NCBI RefSeq assembly: GCF_003858635.1
Contig: NZ_RQJO01000011.1
Span: forward strand, 439,739 to 503,738
From: Larkinella rosea
GTDB lineage: Bacteria; Bacteroidota; Bacteroidia; Cytophagales; Spirosomataceae
Direction: 5' to 3'
Length of the DNA stretch: 64,000 nucleotides
The position numbers and the translations under genes are program-made. Under the pieces are notes generated by a model. That model saw only the letters and a list, made by a program, of their open reading frames with translations, searched no databases and was not told the origin of the DNA. Below, piece by piece: positions 26,943-36,720 of the stretch. Each line of letters starts with the position of its first letter. Position 1 is the first letter of the stretch.

Positions 26943-29018
26943 TTATCCCTTCATAAACCGAATCACCGCCACTTCGGCCAGTAAAAAAACCAGCGCGGCA
27001 ATCACAAAATACTTCCAGAGGTTGGTTCCCAGATTTTGCTGACGCAGTTCTTCCACAAAATCGTCGTCCTGAATGCTGTCGAAAATCTCTACATTGGGCT
27101 GACCGGCAAAAATCCGCCGAAGCTCGTCGGGTTTGTAAAACTCCATCTGCGACTCCCGGTTTCCGTGGTTGAAGGCCAGTAACTTCTCGGTTTTTCCGTT
27201 CAATTGCAACTCATAATACCCCGACGCCAGTTGCTGGCCGTCGTTGAGCTGATTGCTTTTCGGAAGTTCCATCAGCAACTGCTGCCCGTTGACGCGCTGA
27301 ACCGGAATGATCTCCAGTTTGTCGCGCTTCAGTTTATACACTGCGTTGGGCGATGCATTCGCAACCGGCACTTCGATGGTGTTGTCATCGAACGAATACG
27401 CGGTCCGCTCGGGCCGAACGCTCAGTGCCGCAATTTTGTACATGATGGGCACAAACAAGGCGTGTTGTGCCAGGTTTCCGTATTCGGTATTTAAAGGACT
27501 GCCAAAAATATATACCTGTCCGCTCGTTGAGCCACCGGCTCTGGATTGCGTCAGGAAAGGAACGCCGTTGCGGAGGGTCAATAACCGCTCACCCACAACC
27601 CGCCATTGCCAGACCGGAACCGCATTGGGCAGATTTTCAATACCTTGCTGATTGGTTTGCTCAAAAATATCGCGGAAGAACGGGTTCTGGCGGTTGGGGG
27701 GCGAAAGCGGTTGTTGCGGGGGCAGGGGGGGAGCCTGCGTTTGTAAACCGCCGACACCCAATCCCGCAAAAAATGGCGACCAGGTGGCGGCATCCGGTGT
27801 CGAGGGAGGAATAATAACCAGGCTGCCACCCTGCCGCACAAACCGCTCCAGTTCGCTTCGCAGCGTCCCACTGACCTGATTGACCCCTTCCAGCACCACC
27901 AGATCGGCGGTTTTTAATTGACCGACGTCCACGTTTTGTGCGCTGAAGCTCCGGCGGACAAACAGGCTGTCGTTGCCGTAGACATTCTCGATGTAATTCG
28001 CTTCCGTTTTCTGGTCATACAAATGAAGTACCCGGATGGATGGCGATGCCTGAATGACAAAGTAATATTCGTTATCGAACGTAATCGGGTAATCCTCGAA
28101 TGTGATGCGCCCCCGGCGGAAACCTTTCTGGGTAACATTAAAATTGAGCGTGGCCGTTGCGGCTCCTTTGCCCGGTAGGGTGACGGATGCCGTTGAAACC
28201 TGCGTCTGGTCGATAAAAAGCTTGATTGGGAAATTGCGAACGGATTCATCTCCACTGTTCCGGACGCGGACGTTGAGCGTGTTATTCTGCATTTCCCGAA
28301 TGAATGGGGTACTCAGCCAGACCGAATCGACGAAAACGTTTTTGGTGGGTTGGGTTTCCAGCGGCACCAGAAAAAGGCGGTTGGTGGTGTCGATTTTCAT
28401 TCTGGAAAGATCACCGGCGGTGCTTTTCTGAAAATCGGAGAACCAGAATAACTGATTGGGACCGCTTGGGTTGTGCGACGCCAGCAGGTTAAGTTGTCGA
28501 CGGTACACGTCGGGTAAGGAGCGGGGCGTATGGGCAAACCGGATGGTCGTTACCCGGTCGCGCAGGGCTTCGGCGGTTCCAACGGTTTGCTCCTGACTGC
28601 TAAAGTCGTTGGTAACCAATTGCAGGGAAGTCGCGTTGCGGAACAAGCCTAACAACTGGTCCAGCTTACTGGTCGCAATATCCAGATACCGCTTTTCATT
28701 GGCCTCATTCTGCATGCTGTATGAGTTGTCGAGATACAAACTCGTCAAACCCGTTCGCGACAGGCCCAATTTACTTTTACTGGGCAGAAATGGCTGCGCA
28801 AAGGCCAGCACCAGGCAAATTACGAATAACGTCCGAAAGAGCAGGATCAGATAATGTTTCAACCGCCGAAACGATTTGGTTTCGGTCTGGACGGTTTTTA
28901 ACAGGGCGACGTTGGTAAAAAATACCCGGCGCGTCCGGCGAAAATTAAATAAATGTATGGCAACAGGGACCGAAACCGCCAGCAGCCCAAACAGAAAGGT
29001 AGGATATAGAAAACTCAT
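26943..29018 (-). CDS. BatA-domain membrane protein with a von Willebrand A-like region
   Basis: 691 residues. The N-terminal BatA (aerotolerance regulator) domain has 'FLYPTFLFGLLAVSVPVAIH' (helix ~4-22) and a second helix (~57-77). A VWA-like segment follows with 'LYLDNSYSMQNE' (a D-x-S-x-S MIDAS-type motif, ~94). The middle contains 'LVVLEGVNQVSGTLRSELER' and 'GGSLVIIPP', resembling a glutamine-amidotransferase-like fold. A single C-terminal helix ends 'VIRFMKG'. Predicted inner-membrane anchored with a large periplasmic part. In Bacteroidota such proteins occur with Bat operons, but no batB/C/D is adjacent. Function unknown. Confidence 0.85.
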   Translation of the reverse strand: MSFLYPTFLFGLLAVSVPVAIHLFNFRRTRRVFFTNVALLKTVQTETKSFRRLKHYLILLFRTLFVICLVLAFAQPFLPSKSKLGLSRTGLTSLYLDNSYSMQNEANEKRYLDIATSKLDQLLGLFRNATSLQLVTNDFSSQEQTVGTAEALRDRVTTIRFAHTPRSLPDVYRRQLNLLASHNPSGPNQLFWFSDFQKSTAGDLSRMKIDTTNRLFLVPLETQPTKNVFVDSVWLSTPFIREMQNNTLNVRVRNSGDESVRNFPIKLFIDQTQVSTASVTLPGKGAATATLNFNVTQKGFRRGRITFEDYPITFDNEYYFVIQASPSIRVLHLYDQKTEANYIENVYGNDSLFVRRSFSAQNVDVGQLKTADLVVLEGVNQVSGTLRSELERFVRQGGSLVIIPPSTPDAATWSPFFAGLGVGGLQTQAPPLPPQQPLSPPNRQNPFFRDIFEQTNQQGIENLPNAVPVWQWRVVGERLLTLRNGVPFLTQSRAGGSTSGQVYIFGSPLNTEYGNLAQHALFVPIMYKIAALSVRPERTAYSFDDNTIEVPVANASPNAVYKLKRDKLEIIPVQRVNGQQLLMELPKSNQLNDGQQLASGYYELQLNGKTEKLLAFNHGNRESQMEFYKPDELRRIFAGQPNVEIFDSIQDDDFVEELRQQNLGTNLWKYFVIAALVFLLAEVAVIRFMKG

Positions 29019-29136
29019 TCGCTGTAGCGATTATTTTCTTTAATAACGGCCAAATAAAACAATGTTGTTCTGGCTATGATGAATTTAGCAAGATAATACG
29101 GATCGCTCAGATTTACACGGAACAATCCGCGAAAGA

Positions 29137-29850
29137 CTATTTCAGAACGGCGGTTTCAATCGTGTAAAAAGCTTCCTGGGTCTGTAAAACATCCGTATAG
29201 GTGATGGAACCGGTTTCGTCGCCGATCGTCGTAAAGGCCGGAACGGGCGAATGACCAACAACCTGATGCACCCCCCACAGGTAATCGCCCGAGGTTTCCC
29301 GTTTGTCAGCCCAAACGGGTCCACCGGCTTCATCATAGCCCCCTCGCAGGTAACTAACATCGAACAAAGTCGTTCGCATCATTCGATCCTGATGCATTTC
29401 GTTCATCAAATCGGCCAGTTGATGCAGCGACTGCAAATTTAGGTCCAGATTTTGGCTTCCATTGCCCTTTGGTAAATGAGCCAGCCAGCGGTTTGATACG
29501 CCTGCGTGGGTAAACAGGTACTCATCTTCCTGATAGGCAATCTGAAACAAACGAATGTGATCTCTAAAAAGCTTACTCAGCGCGGGTTGCATCGACGGCC
29601 GAAAACCGGAGCAGCGGTAATGCGGGAAATGCATATACTGCGCATCGTGGTTACCGATCAACAAGACAATTTTATCCGGGTAATGACATTTGAGCCGGAT
29701 AATTTGTTGCAGGTTATCTAAAATAATATCGTCACTCAGGTCGTAGCTATCGGTATAATCACCCAAAAAGATCACCTTGTCGTATTGATCGACATCAACC
29801 TGAAGCCAGCTATTGCGCCCGTGAAGATCTGGTATGGTGATAATTTTCAT
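29137..29850 (-). CDS. Metallophosphoesterase (calcineurin-like)
   Basis: 237 residues from ATG 29850; the longer frame reads through the infB terminator and is unlikely. Dimetal motifs: 'IPDLHGR' (D-x-H), 'VIFLGDYTDS' (G-D-x-x-D), 'LLIGNHDAQY' (G-N-H-D/E), and later 'FTHAGVS' and 'VVGHSP' (G-H-T/S). It resembles serine/threonine phosphatase-like or Ap4A-hydrolase-like enzymes; substrate not determinable. It lies downstream of infB behind a strong terminator, so it is probably transcribed separately. Confidence 0.9.
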   Translation of the reverse strand: MKIITIPDLHGRNSWLQVDVDQYDKVIFLGDYTDSYDLSDDIILDNLQQIIRLKCHYPDKIVLLIGNHDAQYMHFPHYRCSGFRPSMQPALSKLFRDHIRLFQIAYQEDEYLFTHAGVSNRWLAHLPKGNGSQNLDLNLQSLHQLADLMNEMHQDRMMRTTLFDVSYLRGGYDEAGGPVWADKRETSGDYLWGVHQVVGHSPVPAFTTIGDETGSITYTDVLQTQEAFYTIETAVLK

Positions 29851-29867
29851 AGAGCTACCAATATATT

Positions 29868-29905
29868 GAAAAAGCCTTTGCCACGGGTTGCAGCAAAGGC
29901 TTTTT
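29868..29905 (-). terminator. Intrinsic terminator of the rimP-nusA-infB operon
   Basis: A 13-bp perfect stem (AAAAAGCCTTTGC / GCAAAGGCTTTTT) with an 11-base loop, 25 bp after the infB stop. Its T-runs on both sides may make it bidirectional. Confidence 0.92.
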
Positions 29906-29929
29906 ATATTTACCAAACGCAGTGATGGC

Positions 29930-32900
29930 TTACAGCGTCCGCTTCACTTCTTTCAATTCGAAACTTTCGATCGTATCACCGACCTGAATATCGTTGAAAT
30001 TTTTGATGCTCAGACCGCACTCATAGCCAAAGCGAACTTCGTTGACATCTTCCTTGTAGCGTTTCAGGGCGCTGATTTCGCCGGTATGCACCACGATGAA
30101 GTCGCGGACAACACGAACTTTGTTGTTCCGTTTGATGATTCCTTCCGTTACCATACAACCGGCAACCGTACCGACGCGGCTGATCTTGAAGACATCGCGA
30201 ACTTCGATGTTACCGATGATAACTTCTTCGGTTGTTGGGGCCAACAGACCTTCCATAGCATCCCGAATCTCGTTGATCGCATCGTAAATGATCGAGTACA
30301 AGCGGATTTCGATCTGCTCCTGTTCGGCCAACCGGCGGGCACTGACCGAAGGCCGTACCTGGAAGCCGACGATGATCGCATCCGACGCTGACGCCAGCAG
30401 AATATCCGATTCGGAAATCTGACCCACGGCTTTGTGGATGATATTGACCTGAACTTCTTCCGTCGAAAGTTGCAACAGCGAATCCGAGAGGGCTTCTACC
30501 GAACCGTCTACGTCACCTTTCACGATCACGTTCAGCTCTTTGAAGTTACCAATCGCTTTCCGGCGACCAATTTCTTCCAGCGTAATATGCTTGCGGGTTC
30601 GGAGATTCTGCTCGCGCAACAATTGCTCCCGTTTGTTGGCAATTTCGCGGGCTTCACGCTCCGTTTCCATGACGTTGAACTTATCTCCCGACTGCGGAGC
30701 GCCCGGCAGACCAAGAATCTGCACTGGCGTCGATGGGCCGGCTTCTTTCAAGCGCTGGCCAATGTCGTCGGTCATGGCGCGAATCCGACCGAAGTGGGCA
30801 CCTACCAGAACGATATCCCCTTGTTTAAGCGTACCGGTTTGTACGAGCATCGTCGTTACATAACCCCGGCCTTTGTCCAGCTCGGCTTCAATAACCGTAC
30901 CGGTTGCCCGTTTGTTCGGATTGGCTTTGAGATCAAGTAATTCGGCCTCGAGCAAGACTTTTTCGAGCAATTCCGAAATCCCCAAACCGGATTTGGAGGA
31001 AATCTCCTGTGTCTGATATTTACCACCCCATTCTTCAACGAGCATGTTCATCTGAGACAGTTCTTCCCGCACTTTTTCCGTATTGGCACCCGGTTTATCG
31101 ACCTTACTGAAGGCAAACACAATCGGCACCCCTGCAACCTGCGCGTGGTTGATCGCTTCGCGCGTTTGCGGCATGACACTGTCGTCCGCAGCAATCACGA
31201 TAATAACAACGTCGGTTACCTTCGCACCCCGTGCCCGCATGGCCGTAAAGGCTTCGTGACCCGGTGTATCGAGGAAGGTAATCATGCGGTCGTCCGTGGT
31301 TTTCACGCTGTAGGCACCAATGTGCTGCGTAATCCCCCCGGCTTCACCAGCCGCAACGCGGGTCCGGCGAATGTAGTCGAGCAGCGACGTTTTACCGTGG
31401 TCGACGTGACCCATAATGGTCACAATCGGGGCGCGGTGTACCAGATCTTCTTCCGCATCCGGTTCTTCCACCAGACCTGATTCGATCTCTTCTTCAGCCG
31501 ATACAAATTGAACTTCAAAATCGAATTCATCGGCAATCACCGTAATGGCTTCTGCATCAAGGCGCTGGTTGATGGATACGAACATCCCCAGGCTCATACA
31601 GGTCGCAATAACTTCGTTCACTGAAACATCCATCAGCGACGCCAGGTCGTTTGCGGATACGAACTCGGTTACTTTCAGAATTTTTGCTTCTTCGTTTTCC
31701 AGGTCAAGCCGTTCGCGTTCCCGTTCGGCGCGTTCCTGACGGCGATCCCGGCGACGGTCGGCGCCCCGGTTCGGTTTGTTACCGGTCATCCGGGCCTGAG
31801 TCGCCTTGATCGAATCTTTTACTTCGCGTTGGGTCGGTTCTTCCCGGCGGTCGCGTGTACCACCCCGGGCTCCGGCTTTTCCTTTATTGGCTGTTCCGGA
31901 ACCTGCGGCAGTTCCCGCGGCCGGTTTATTCGCCTGACCCGGTTGCTGATTGCGGTTTGGCGGATTGGTCGCATCCCGTTCCCGGTTTCGTGGAGCTCCG
32001 CCCTGTCCTTGCGGTTGAGCCGCCCCGGCTGTCGCTGGGCCACTCACCGGGTCACGACGCAGCCGTTTCCGTTTCCGTTTTTTATCACGTTCATCCGTTG
32101 AGGCTACCGGCCCATTCTGTTTCTTGGCGCGTTCCGACGGCAGTTCGATGGTTCCTAAAACCGTCAGACCACGCAGTTGTTCACCACGGGCGCGGATGGT
32201 TTCAATCGGCTCATCCGGCAGTTCAACGATTGGTTCAGGACGAGGAGCTTCTTCCATCCGGGGAGCGACGGGCCGTGGCTGCGGTTCAACCGGTCGCGGT
32301 GGTTGCTGCCCCCGGTTGTCCTGTGGACGGTTCCGGTCGCGATCCGGGCGGTTTCCACCCTGTCCCTGCCCCTGAGGAGTGCCCTGGCGATTGTCGCCGG
32401 GACGATCCGGACGTCGGTCGCGTGAGCCGTCATTCCGGTTCGGTTGTTGCCCCTGCCGGTTATCCGGCCGCTGATCGGGTCGTGGGCCATTCGTTCGTTG
32501 GTCGCCCCGGTTCGGCTGTTGCTGACGCGCATTCGGGTCGTTGGACCGTTGCGAAGAGGGCTTCCTCTCTAAATCAATTTTACCCAAAACCGTCAGTCCC
32601 GGTAATCGGGGCGTAGAGATTTCCGGTTGGGCGGGTTCTTTAATTTCCGGTGAGGTCACTTGCGGACGTGTTTCAACCTGAGGTGTTTCGATTGGGCGTG
32701 GGGGCTCAACCGGTGCTACCGCCACTGGCTGAATGGGTTCCGGTTTTTTCTCAACAACGGGTTCGGGAGTTACGGCTTCTGGCTTGGGAGCCGGGGCCGG
32801 AGTCTCGCGGGGTTCGACCGGCGTCGTCGGCTGGCGCGCTTCAACTGGTACGGGTTGTGGAGCCGGTTCGGGTTTCGATGGGCTTGGTTCCGGCGCTGTA

Positions 32901-33313
32901 ACTTTCTCTGCTACAACGGGTTGTGGCTGTACAACCGGCTGCGGTTTCGGTACTTCCTGAACCGGTGCGGGTACGGGTTTTGGAACGATGAGCTCGGCAA
33001 TCGGCTGAGGTGACACCGGCTGGGATGGCCGGGCGGGCTCATTGCGAAAATATTGCGGCAGATCATCGTCGTCCCGACGCTTGGGTTCGGGCACAAAAGT
33101 CTCGGGAGCCGGTTTACGGGCAGCTCCGCCATTCAACAGTTCAGTGTTACCAAATTCTTTCGCCAAAATTTCCACCTGATCCGTAGAAATTTTGCCGTTG
33201 GGGTTACTATCAACCTTAATCCCTTTGGCAGAAAGACGACTCACCACAGTAGACGAACCTACTCCGAGTATTTTTGCCACTTGGCTAAGGCGCATGGATT
33301 TATCTTCTGCCAT
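29930..33313 (-). CDS. infB: Translation initiation factor IF-2
   Basis: 1,127 residues, long for the family because of a Pro/Glu/Gln/Arg-rich low-complexity region (~70-500) after the N-terminal IF2_N helix ('[20 protein letters not shown]'). The GTPase domain has G1 GHVDHGKTS (~633), G2 'GITQHIG', G3 'DTPGHEAF' and G4 'FSKVDKP', where Ser replaces the usual Asn of NKxD. Domain II and the C-terminal fMet-tRNA-binding domain follow. It places initiator tRNA on the 30S subunit and promotes subunit joining. Last gene of rimP-nusA-infB; a terminator follows. Confidence 0.97.
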   Translation of the reverse strand: MAEDKSMRLSQVAKILGVGSSTVVSRLSAKGIKVDSNPNGKISTDQVEILAKEFGNTELLNGGAARKPAPETFVPEPKRRDDDDLPQYFRNEPARPSQPVSPQPIAELIVPKPVPAPVQEVPKPQPVVQPQPVVAEKVTAPEPSPSKPEPAPQPVPVEARQPTTPVEPRETPAPAPKPEAVTPEPVVEKKPEPIQPVAVAPVEPPRPIETPQVETRPQVTSPEIKEPAQPEISTPRLPGLTVLGKIDLERKPSSQRSNDPNARQQQPNRGDQRTNGPRPDQRPDNRQGQQPNRNDGSRDRRPDRPGDNRQGTPQGQGQGGNRPDRDRNRPQDNRGQQPPRPVEPQPRPVAPRMEEAPRPEPIVELPDEPIETIRARGEQLRGLTVLGTIELPSERAKKQNGPVASTDERDKKRKRKRLRRDPVSGPATAGAAQPQGQGGAPRNRERDATNPPNRNQQPGQANKPAAGTAAGSGTANKGKAGARGGTRDRREEPTQREVKDSIKATQARMTGNKPNRGADRRRDRRQERAERERERLDLENEEAKILKVTEFVSANDLASLMDVSVNEVIATCMSLGMFVSINQRLDAEAITVIADEFDFEVQFVSAEEEIESGLVEEPDAEEDLVHRAPIVTIMGHVDHGKTSLLDYIRRTRVAAGEAGGITQHIGAYSVKTTDDRMITFLDTPGHEAFTAMRARGAKVTDVVIIVIAADDSVMPQTREAINHAQVAGVPIVFAFSKVDKPGANTEKVREELSQMNMLVEEWGGKYQTQEISSKSGLGISELLEKVLLEAELLDLKANPNKRATGTVIEAELDKGRGYVTTMLVQTGTLKQGDIVLVGAHFGRIRAMTDDIGQRLKEAGPSTPVQILGLPGAPQSGDKFNVMETEREAREIANKREQLLREQNLRTRKHITLEEIGRRKAIGNFKELNVIVKGDVDGSVEALSDSLLQLSTEEVQVNIIHKAVGQISESDILLASASDAIIVGFQVRPSVSARRLAEQEQIEIRLYSIIYDAINEIRDAMEGLLAPTTEEVIIGNIEVRDVFKISRVGTVAGCMVTEGIIKRNNKVRVVRDFIVVHTGEISALKRYKEDVNEVRFGYECGLSIKNFNDIQVGDTIESFELKEVKRTL

Positions 33314-33360
33314 ACAAATGGGTTAGAATGAAAAAAGCATTTAAATGATACGCTATAACT

Positions 33361-33412
33361 AATGAACGATGAATGGATCGACTTAATTCATCGCTCAGCA
33401 TTAATAGTCCAT
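33361..33412. repeat. Intergenic hairpin between nusA and infB
   Basis: CGATGAAT (33367-33374) pairs with ATTCATCG (33386-33393); AATGA/TCATT words flank it. Within an operon, in the ATGAA/TTCAT word family. Confidence 0.6.
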
Positions 33413-33417
33413 CATTT

Positions 33418-34662
33418 TTATTCAAATTCCTGGCGTAAAATAGCCAGAATCTCTTCAACCGTATCTTCCTCCAGATCCGTCATCCGGACAAGTTCTTCTT
33501 TCGAACGGGCGAGTACGCTCTTGGCGGTATCCAAACCAACCCGGCGCAACTCTTCGATCATCCAGTTATCGATTTCGTCGTTGAATTCAGACAGATCGAC
33601 GTCTTCATCATCTTCCTGCCCTTCAACATCCCGGAATACGTCGATTTCCATACCCACCAGCCGACCGGCCAGTTTAATGTTCTGACCACCTTTTCCGATA
33701 GCCAGTGAAACCTGATCAGGTTTCAGGAAAACCGAAACGCGTTTGGCTTCCCGATCCACGTTCATCGTACTGATTTTGGCCGGACTCAACGCCCGACTGA
33801 TCAGCAGTTCAAAGTTATCGGTATAGTTAATAACGTCAATGTTTTCGTTACCCAGTTCGCGAACAATACTGTGAATCCGCGATCCTTTCATCCCGACGCA
33901 GGCACCCACCGGATCGATCCGGTCGTCGTACGATTCAACGGCAACTTTGGCCCGCTCACCCGGCTCGCGAACGATCCGGCGAATGGAAATCAGTCCGTCG
34001 TAAATCTCCGGAATTTCGTTTTCGAACAAACGCTCCAGAAAAACCGGTGATGTCCGCGACAAAACGATCTTGGGCGTACCATTGATCATTTCAACGCGGT
34101 GAACGACGGCCTTCGTGGTTTCGCCTTTCCGGTAGCGGTCTTTCGGAATCTGTTCCCCTTTCGGAAGGCTGATTTCATTGCCTTCGTTATCGAGCAAAAT
34201 TACTTCATTTTTAAGCAATTGGTAGACTTCCGCATTCAGTAAATCACCAACCTGGTTTTTATATTTATCGTACAGGATCTCTTTTTCCAGGTCCTTGATT
34301 TTCTGAATCAGTGTCTGACGGGCAGTTTGTACCACGCGACGGCCAAAATCCTCCAGCTTCACTTCCTCGGCTACTTCTTCACCCACTTCAAAGTCGGCCT
34401 GAATCTTGCGGGCTTCGGCCAGCGGAATTTTGTCATAATCCCAGATATCTTCCGAATTGTCGTCCACAATCTCGCGGGTACGCCACATTTCGAGGTCACC
34501 GCTTTCGGCGTTGATGATCACGTCAAAGTTTTCGTCAGTACCGTATTTTTTGCGAATCATTGTCCGGAAGACGTCTTCCAGAATTTTGATCATGGTCGGG
34601 CGATCGATGTTTTTCGACCGTGCAAAGTCTGCAAACGACTCAATGAGTATTCCGCTATCCAT
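33418..34662 (-). CDS. nusA: Transcription termination/antitermination factor NusA
   Basis: 414 residues. N-terminal RNA-polymerase-binding domain (~1-125), S1 domain (~130-200: 'LPKGEQIPKDRYRKGETTKA'), then KH1/KH2 with 'VGACVGMKGSRIHSIVRELG' (~230-250) and 'SLAIGKGGQNIKLAGRL' (~297-313), and a short helix-hairpin-helix-like C-terminus ('ELVRMTDLEEDTVEEILAIL'). The acidic repeats of E. coli NusA are largely absent, as usual outside proteobacteria. It stabilises RNA hairpins in the polymerase exit channel. Lies between rimP and infB in the conserved order. Confidence 0.97.
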   Translation of the reverse strand: MDSGILIESFADFARSKNIDRPTMIKILEDVFRTMIRKKYGTDENFDVIINAESGDLEMWRTREIVDDNSEDIWDYDKIPLAEARKIQADFEVGEEVAEEVKLEDFGRRVVQTARQTLIQKIKDLEKEILYDKYKNQVGDLLNAEVYQLLKNEVILLDNEGNEISLPKGEQIPKDRYRKGETTKAVVHRVEMINGTPKIVLSRTSPVFLERLFENEIPEIYDGLISIRRIVREPGERAKVAVESYDDRIDPVGACVGMKGSRIHSIVRELGNENIDVINYTDNFELLISRALSPAKISTMNVDREAKRVSVFLKPDQVSLAIGKGGQNIKLAGRLVGMEIDVFRDVEGQEDDEDVDLSEFNDEIDNWMIEELRRVGLDTAKSVLARSKEELVRMTDLEEDTVEEILAILRQEFE

Positions 34663-34691
34663 AATTTCAGTTGTCAGTTTTTCAGTTTAGG

Positions 34692-34744
34692 GTTTTCAGT
34701 TGCAGGTTTCCAGTCAGAATAAACAGAAACAACGAACTGAAAAC
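34692..34744. repeat. Intergenic hairpin between rimP and nusA
   Basis: GTTTTCAGTT (34692-34701) pairs perfectly with AACTGAAAAC (34735-34744). Further CAGTTTTTCAGTT copies lie to the left, offering alternative pairings. Confidence 0.65.
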
Positions 34745-34767
34745 GCTACTTAGAAACCGATACTTCT

Positions 34768-35247
34768 TTATTTGAATGAAACTTGTATTGTACTTTTCTT
34801 AATATCCGTAAACGGGATGACCACTGGTTCAATCGGCGGATCGTTCTTTTTCGGCTTCTTGAGCGGTTTTTCGATGATCACAATCTGATCTTCACCGACA
34901 CTCTCCAGTTTCCCATTGCGCGTCTGACCGTCGTTCAGTAACACTTCCACCTCCCGACCTATATTTTTCAGGTATTGTCGTTTGAAAACCAGGGGTTCAT
35001 CGACGCCGGGTGATGATACTTCCAGGGTAAAAGGCTGGCTGTCAAATACTTCCAGTTCTTCCAGTTGGTTGCCCAACTTACGGCTGATGCCCGCACACTC
35101 TTCAATAGTAATACCGGTATCGCTATCCAGCAAGACGGTTATTTTAGCACGAGTACGGGAAGGAGATACCTGGATATCAACGACAAAATACTGATCTTCG
35201 TTCAGATACGGCTGTAACAGTTCGTTGACTTTCGCCTTTACATCCAT
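34768..35247 (-). CDS. rimP: Ribosome maturation factor RimP
   Basis: 159 residues, the normal length. The N-terminal alpha/beta domain has 'YFVVDIQVSPS' and 'VLLDSDTGITIEECAGISRK' (~38-57). 'FTLEVSSPGVDEPL' (~77-90), the strongly conserved family segment, is followed by an Sm-like C-terminal barrel ('GKLESVGEDQIVIIEK'). It is needed for 30S subunit maturation. First gene of rimP-nusA-infB. The ATG lies 8 bases after the T-tract of a leader terminator. Confidence 0.96.
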   Translation of the reverse strand: MDVKAKVNELLQPYLNEDQYFVVDIQVSPSRTRAKITVLLDSDTGITIEECAGISRKLGNQLEELEVFDSQPFTLEVSSPGVDEPLVFKRQYLKNIGREVEVLLNDGQTRNGKLESVGEDQIVIIEKPLKKPKKNDPPIEPVVIPFTDIKKSTIQVSFK

Positions 35248-35254
35248 AAATTAA

Positions 35255-35279
35255 CAAAAAAGGGAGTCAAAAACTCCCT
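35255..35279 (-). terminator. Intrinsic terminator (attenuator) in the rimP-nusA-infB leader
   Basis: On the minus strand AGGGAGT-TTTTG-ACTCCCT (7-bp stem, 35279-35261) is followed by T6. It begins ~20 bases after the predicted transcription start and ends 8 bases before the rimP ATG. All operon transcripts from this promoter must read through it. Confidence 0.85.
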
Positions 35280-35306
35280 GCCATGCATAAATGCTGATAA
35301 GTGCTG

Positions 35307-35338
35307 CAAAGATAAGTATTTTATGAATGGATTCCCAA
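35307..35338 (-). promoter_or_regulatory. Promoter of the rimP-nusA-infB operon
   Basis: Minus strand TTGG (35338-35335), N20, TATCTTTG (35314-35307): exact -7 consensus and one mismatch at -33. Start expected near 35300, giving a leader of about 53 bases to the ATG. Confidence 0.75.
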
Positions 35339-35408
35339 TCAATTCTCCGAACTGCCGGTAACAATTTTTACGCCTGATTAAATGGGACATTTTCCGAACA
35401 AACGTTCG

Positions 35409-35416
35409 TAACTTTG
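35409..35416 (+). promoter_or_regulatory. Candidate -7 element for the endonuclease/phosphatase-family gene
   Basis: TAACTTTG matches TAnnTTTG exactly, ~75 bp before the ATG at 35491. No -33 TTTG/TTGG is seen at the right spacing, so this is tentative. Confidence 0.35.
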
Positions 35417-35490
35417 TACTCCTACGCCCTACATCTGTCGTTACTGAAAAAAGTCGGTCTGCGAGATCCGCACCCATCTGATTCGCTTGT

Positions 35491-36660
35491 ATGAAATTTT
35501 CGCTTAGGCTTGGCGTACTGGTTTCTTCGTTTTTTTCGTCGCTGCTCTGGTCGCTGAACTTGTTGTTGTTTCTGTATACACTTCTGGTTTATTACCTGCT
35601 CTACGAAACGCCCATTGGTCACTGGACGGCCAGTGTACTGATGATTTCGTTGCCGGTTGCGTGGGGGGTTAATCTGTTCTTTATCATATTCTGGCTGCTG
35701 GTGCGGCCCTGGCGGGCGGTGCTTCCGGTTTTGACCATGTTAATCGGCATTCCGTTCTGGCGACGGACACTGACGTATAGTCAACCGGGCAGCCCTACGG
35801 AGAAACGACCGACGATTCAGGTGATGAGTTACAACGCAATGGGATTTAACAAATACGACCTCGTTGATACCCAGCGCCCGGACGAAGCCAACAACATGAT
35901 CGACTGGGTGTTAAAGGAACCGTCGGATGTGAAATGCTTTCAGGAATTTTATAACGATAACAACTCGGTGGTCTTTAAAACGATTCGCCGTTTGGAAAAA
36001 GCCGGTTATCCGTACTACGCAGTTCTGCATCCGCCCGAACGCGAGGGTCCGGGCAAATTCTTTGGCGTAGCGGTTTTTTCCCGCTACCCGATTGTCAAGC
36101 GGGGCGACGAGGTTTTTGATAATTTCAATGGCCTGGTTTGGGCCGATGTTAAGGTCGGGGCCGATACGATTCGGGTGATCAGCGTGCACATGCAGTCGAT
36201 GGGAATCCGGGTCGGCGGTATGCTGAACGAGAAGGAGTCCAGCCGGGTCCGAAAAAATACGCAGGGGGTTTTACGCCAGCTTCGTCAAGGGTTCACGATG
36301 CGTCGCAATCAGATCGTTCGCGTGGAGGAACATTACCGGAACAGCCCGCATCCGGTTATTATCTGCGGAGATTTCAACGATACGCCTTACAGCTATACGT
36401 ACGGAAAACTGCGCCGAATCCTCCGCAATGCCTTTGAGGATGCGGGTCGGGGCTTTGGCTTCAGCTACAACAAGGCACCCGGTTTTCTCCGCATCGACAA
36501 TCAGTTCTACAATGCCCGGTTTCTGGAACCGCTCAACTTCATCACGTACCGCGACGTCAAGTTCTCCGATCATTATCCCATCATGGCCCAGTACGCCATC
36601 AAACCGCGCGAATACAGCAAAGACCGCACGCCCAGAACCCACGTTGAGTTTGACTTTTAA
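35491..36660 (+). CDS. Membrane-anchored endonuclease/exonuclease/phosphatase (EEP) family protein
   Basis: 389 residues. Three hydrophobic segments lie in the first ~95 residues ('LNLLLFLYTLLVYYLLYE', 'VLMISLPVAWGVNLFFIIFW', 'AVLPVLTMLIGIPFW'). The EEP domain follows: 'QVMSYNAMGF' (~110), 'KCFQEFYND' (metal-binding Glu), 'RVISVHMQSM', 'PVIICGDFNDTPYS' (~289-302) and 'KFSDHYPIMAQ' (catalytic Asp-His). The fold covers Mg-dependent nucleases and phospho-/sphingomyelin-phosphodiesterases; the membrane anchor places it at the cell envelope, but the substrate is unknown. Divergent from rimP. Confidence 0.9.
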   Translation: MKFSLRLGVLVSSFFSSLLWSLNLLLFLYTLLVYYLLYETPIGHWTASVLMISLPVAWGVNLFFIIFWLLVRPWRAVLPVLTMLIGIPFWRRTLTYSQPGSPTEKRPTIQVMSYNAMGFNKYDLVDTQRPDEANNMIDWVLKEPSDVKCFQEFYNDNNSVVFKTIRRLEKAGYPYYAVLHPPEREGPGKFFGVAVFSRYPIVKRGDEVFDNFNGLVWADVKVGADTIRVISVHMQSMGIRVGGMLNEKESSRVRKNTQGVLRQLRQGFTMRRNQIVRVEEHYRNSPHPVIICGDFNDTPYSYTYGKLRRILRNAFEDAGRGFGFSYNKAPGFLRIDNQFYNARFLEPLNFITYRDVKFSDHYPIMAQYAIKPREYSKDRTPRTHVEFDF

Positions 36661-36663
36661 ATC

Positions 36664-36715
36664 GAATGAAAAAGGAACAGCTTCGCAGGATCAGCTTACG
36701 GTTCATTGTTCATTC
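36664..36715. repeat. Intergenic hairpin between convergent genes (EEP protein / moaE)
   Basis: GAATGAAAAAGGAAC (36664-36678) is mirrored by GTTCATTGTTCATTC (36701-36715), 13 of 15 paired. Only 60 bp separates the two stop codons, so it may also end both transcripts. Confidence 0.7.
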
Positions 36716-36720
36716 AAAAA

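Noticed and set aside
29851-29916. Longer start for the metallophosphoesterase
   Set aside because: It would be translated through the infB terminator hairpin, and the family begins at the MKIITIPDLHG segment.
35238-35477. 79-codon minus-strand frame upstream of rimP
   Set aside because: It spans the rimP promoter and leader terminator and has no recognisable features.
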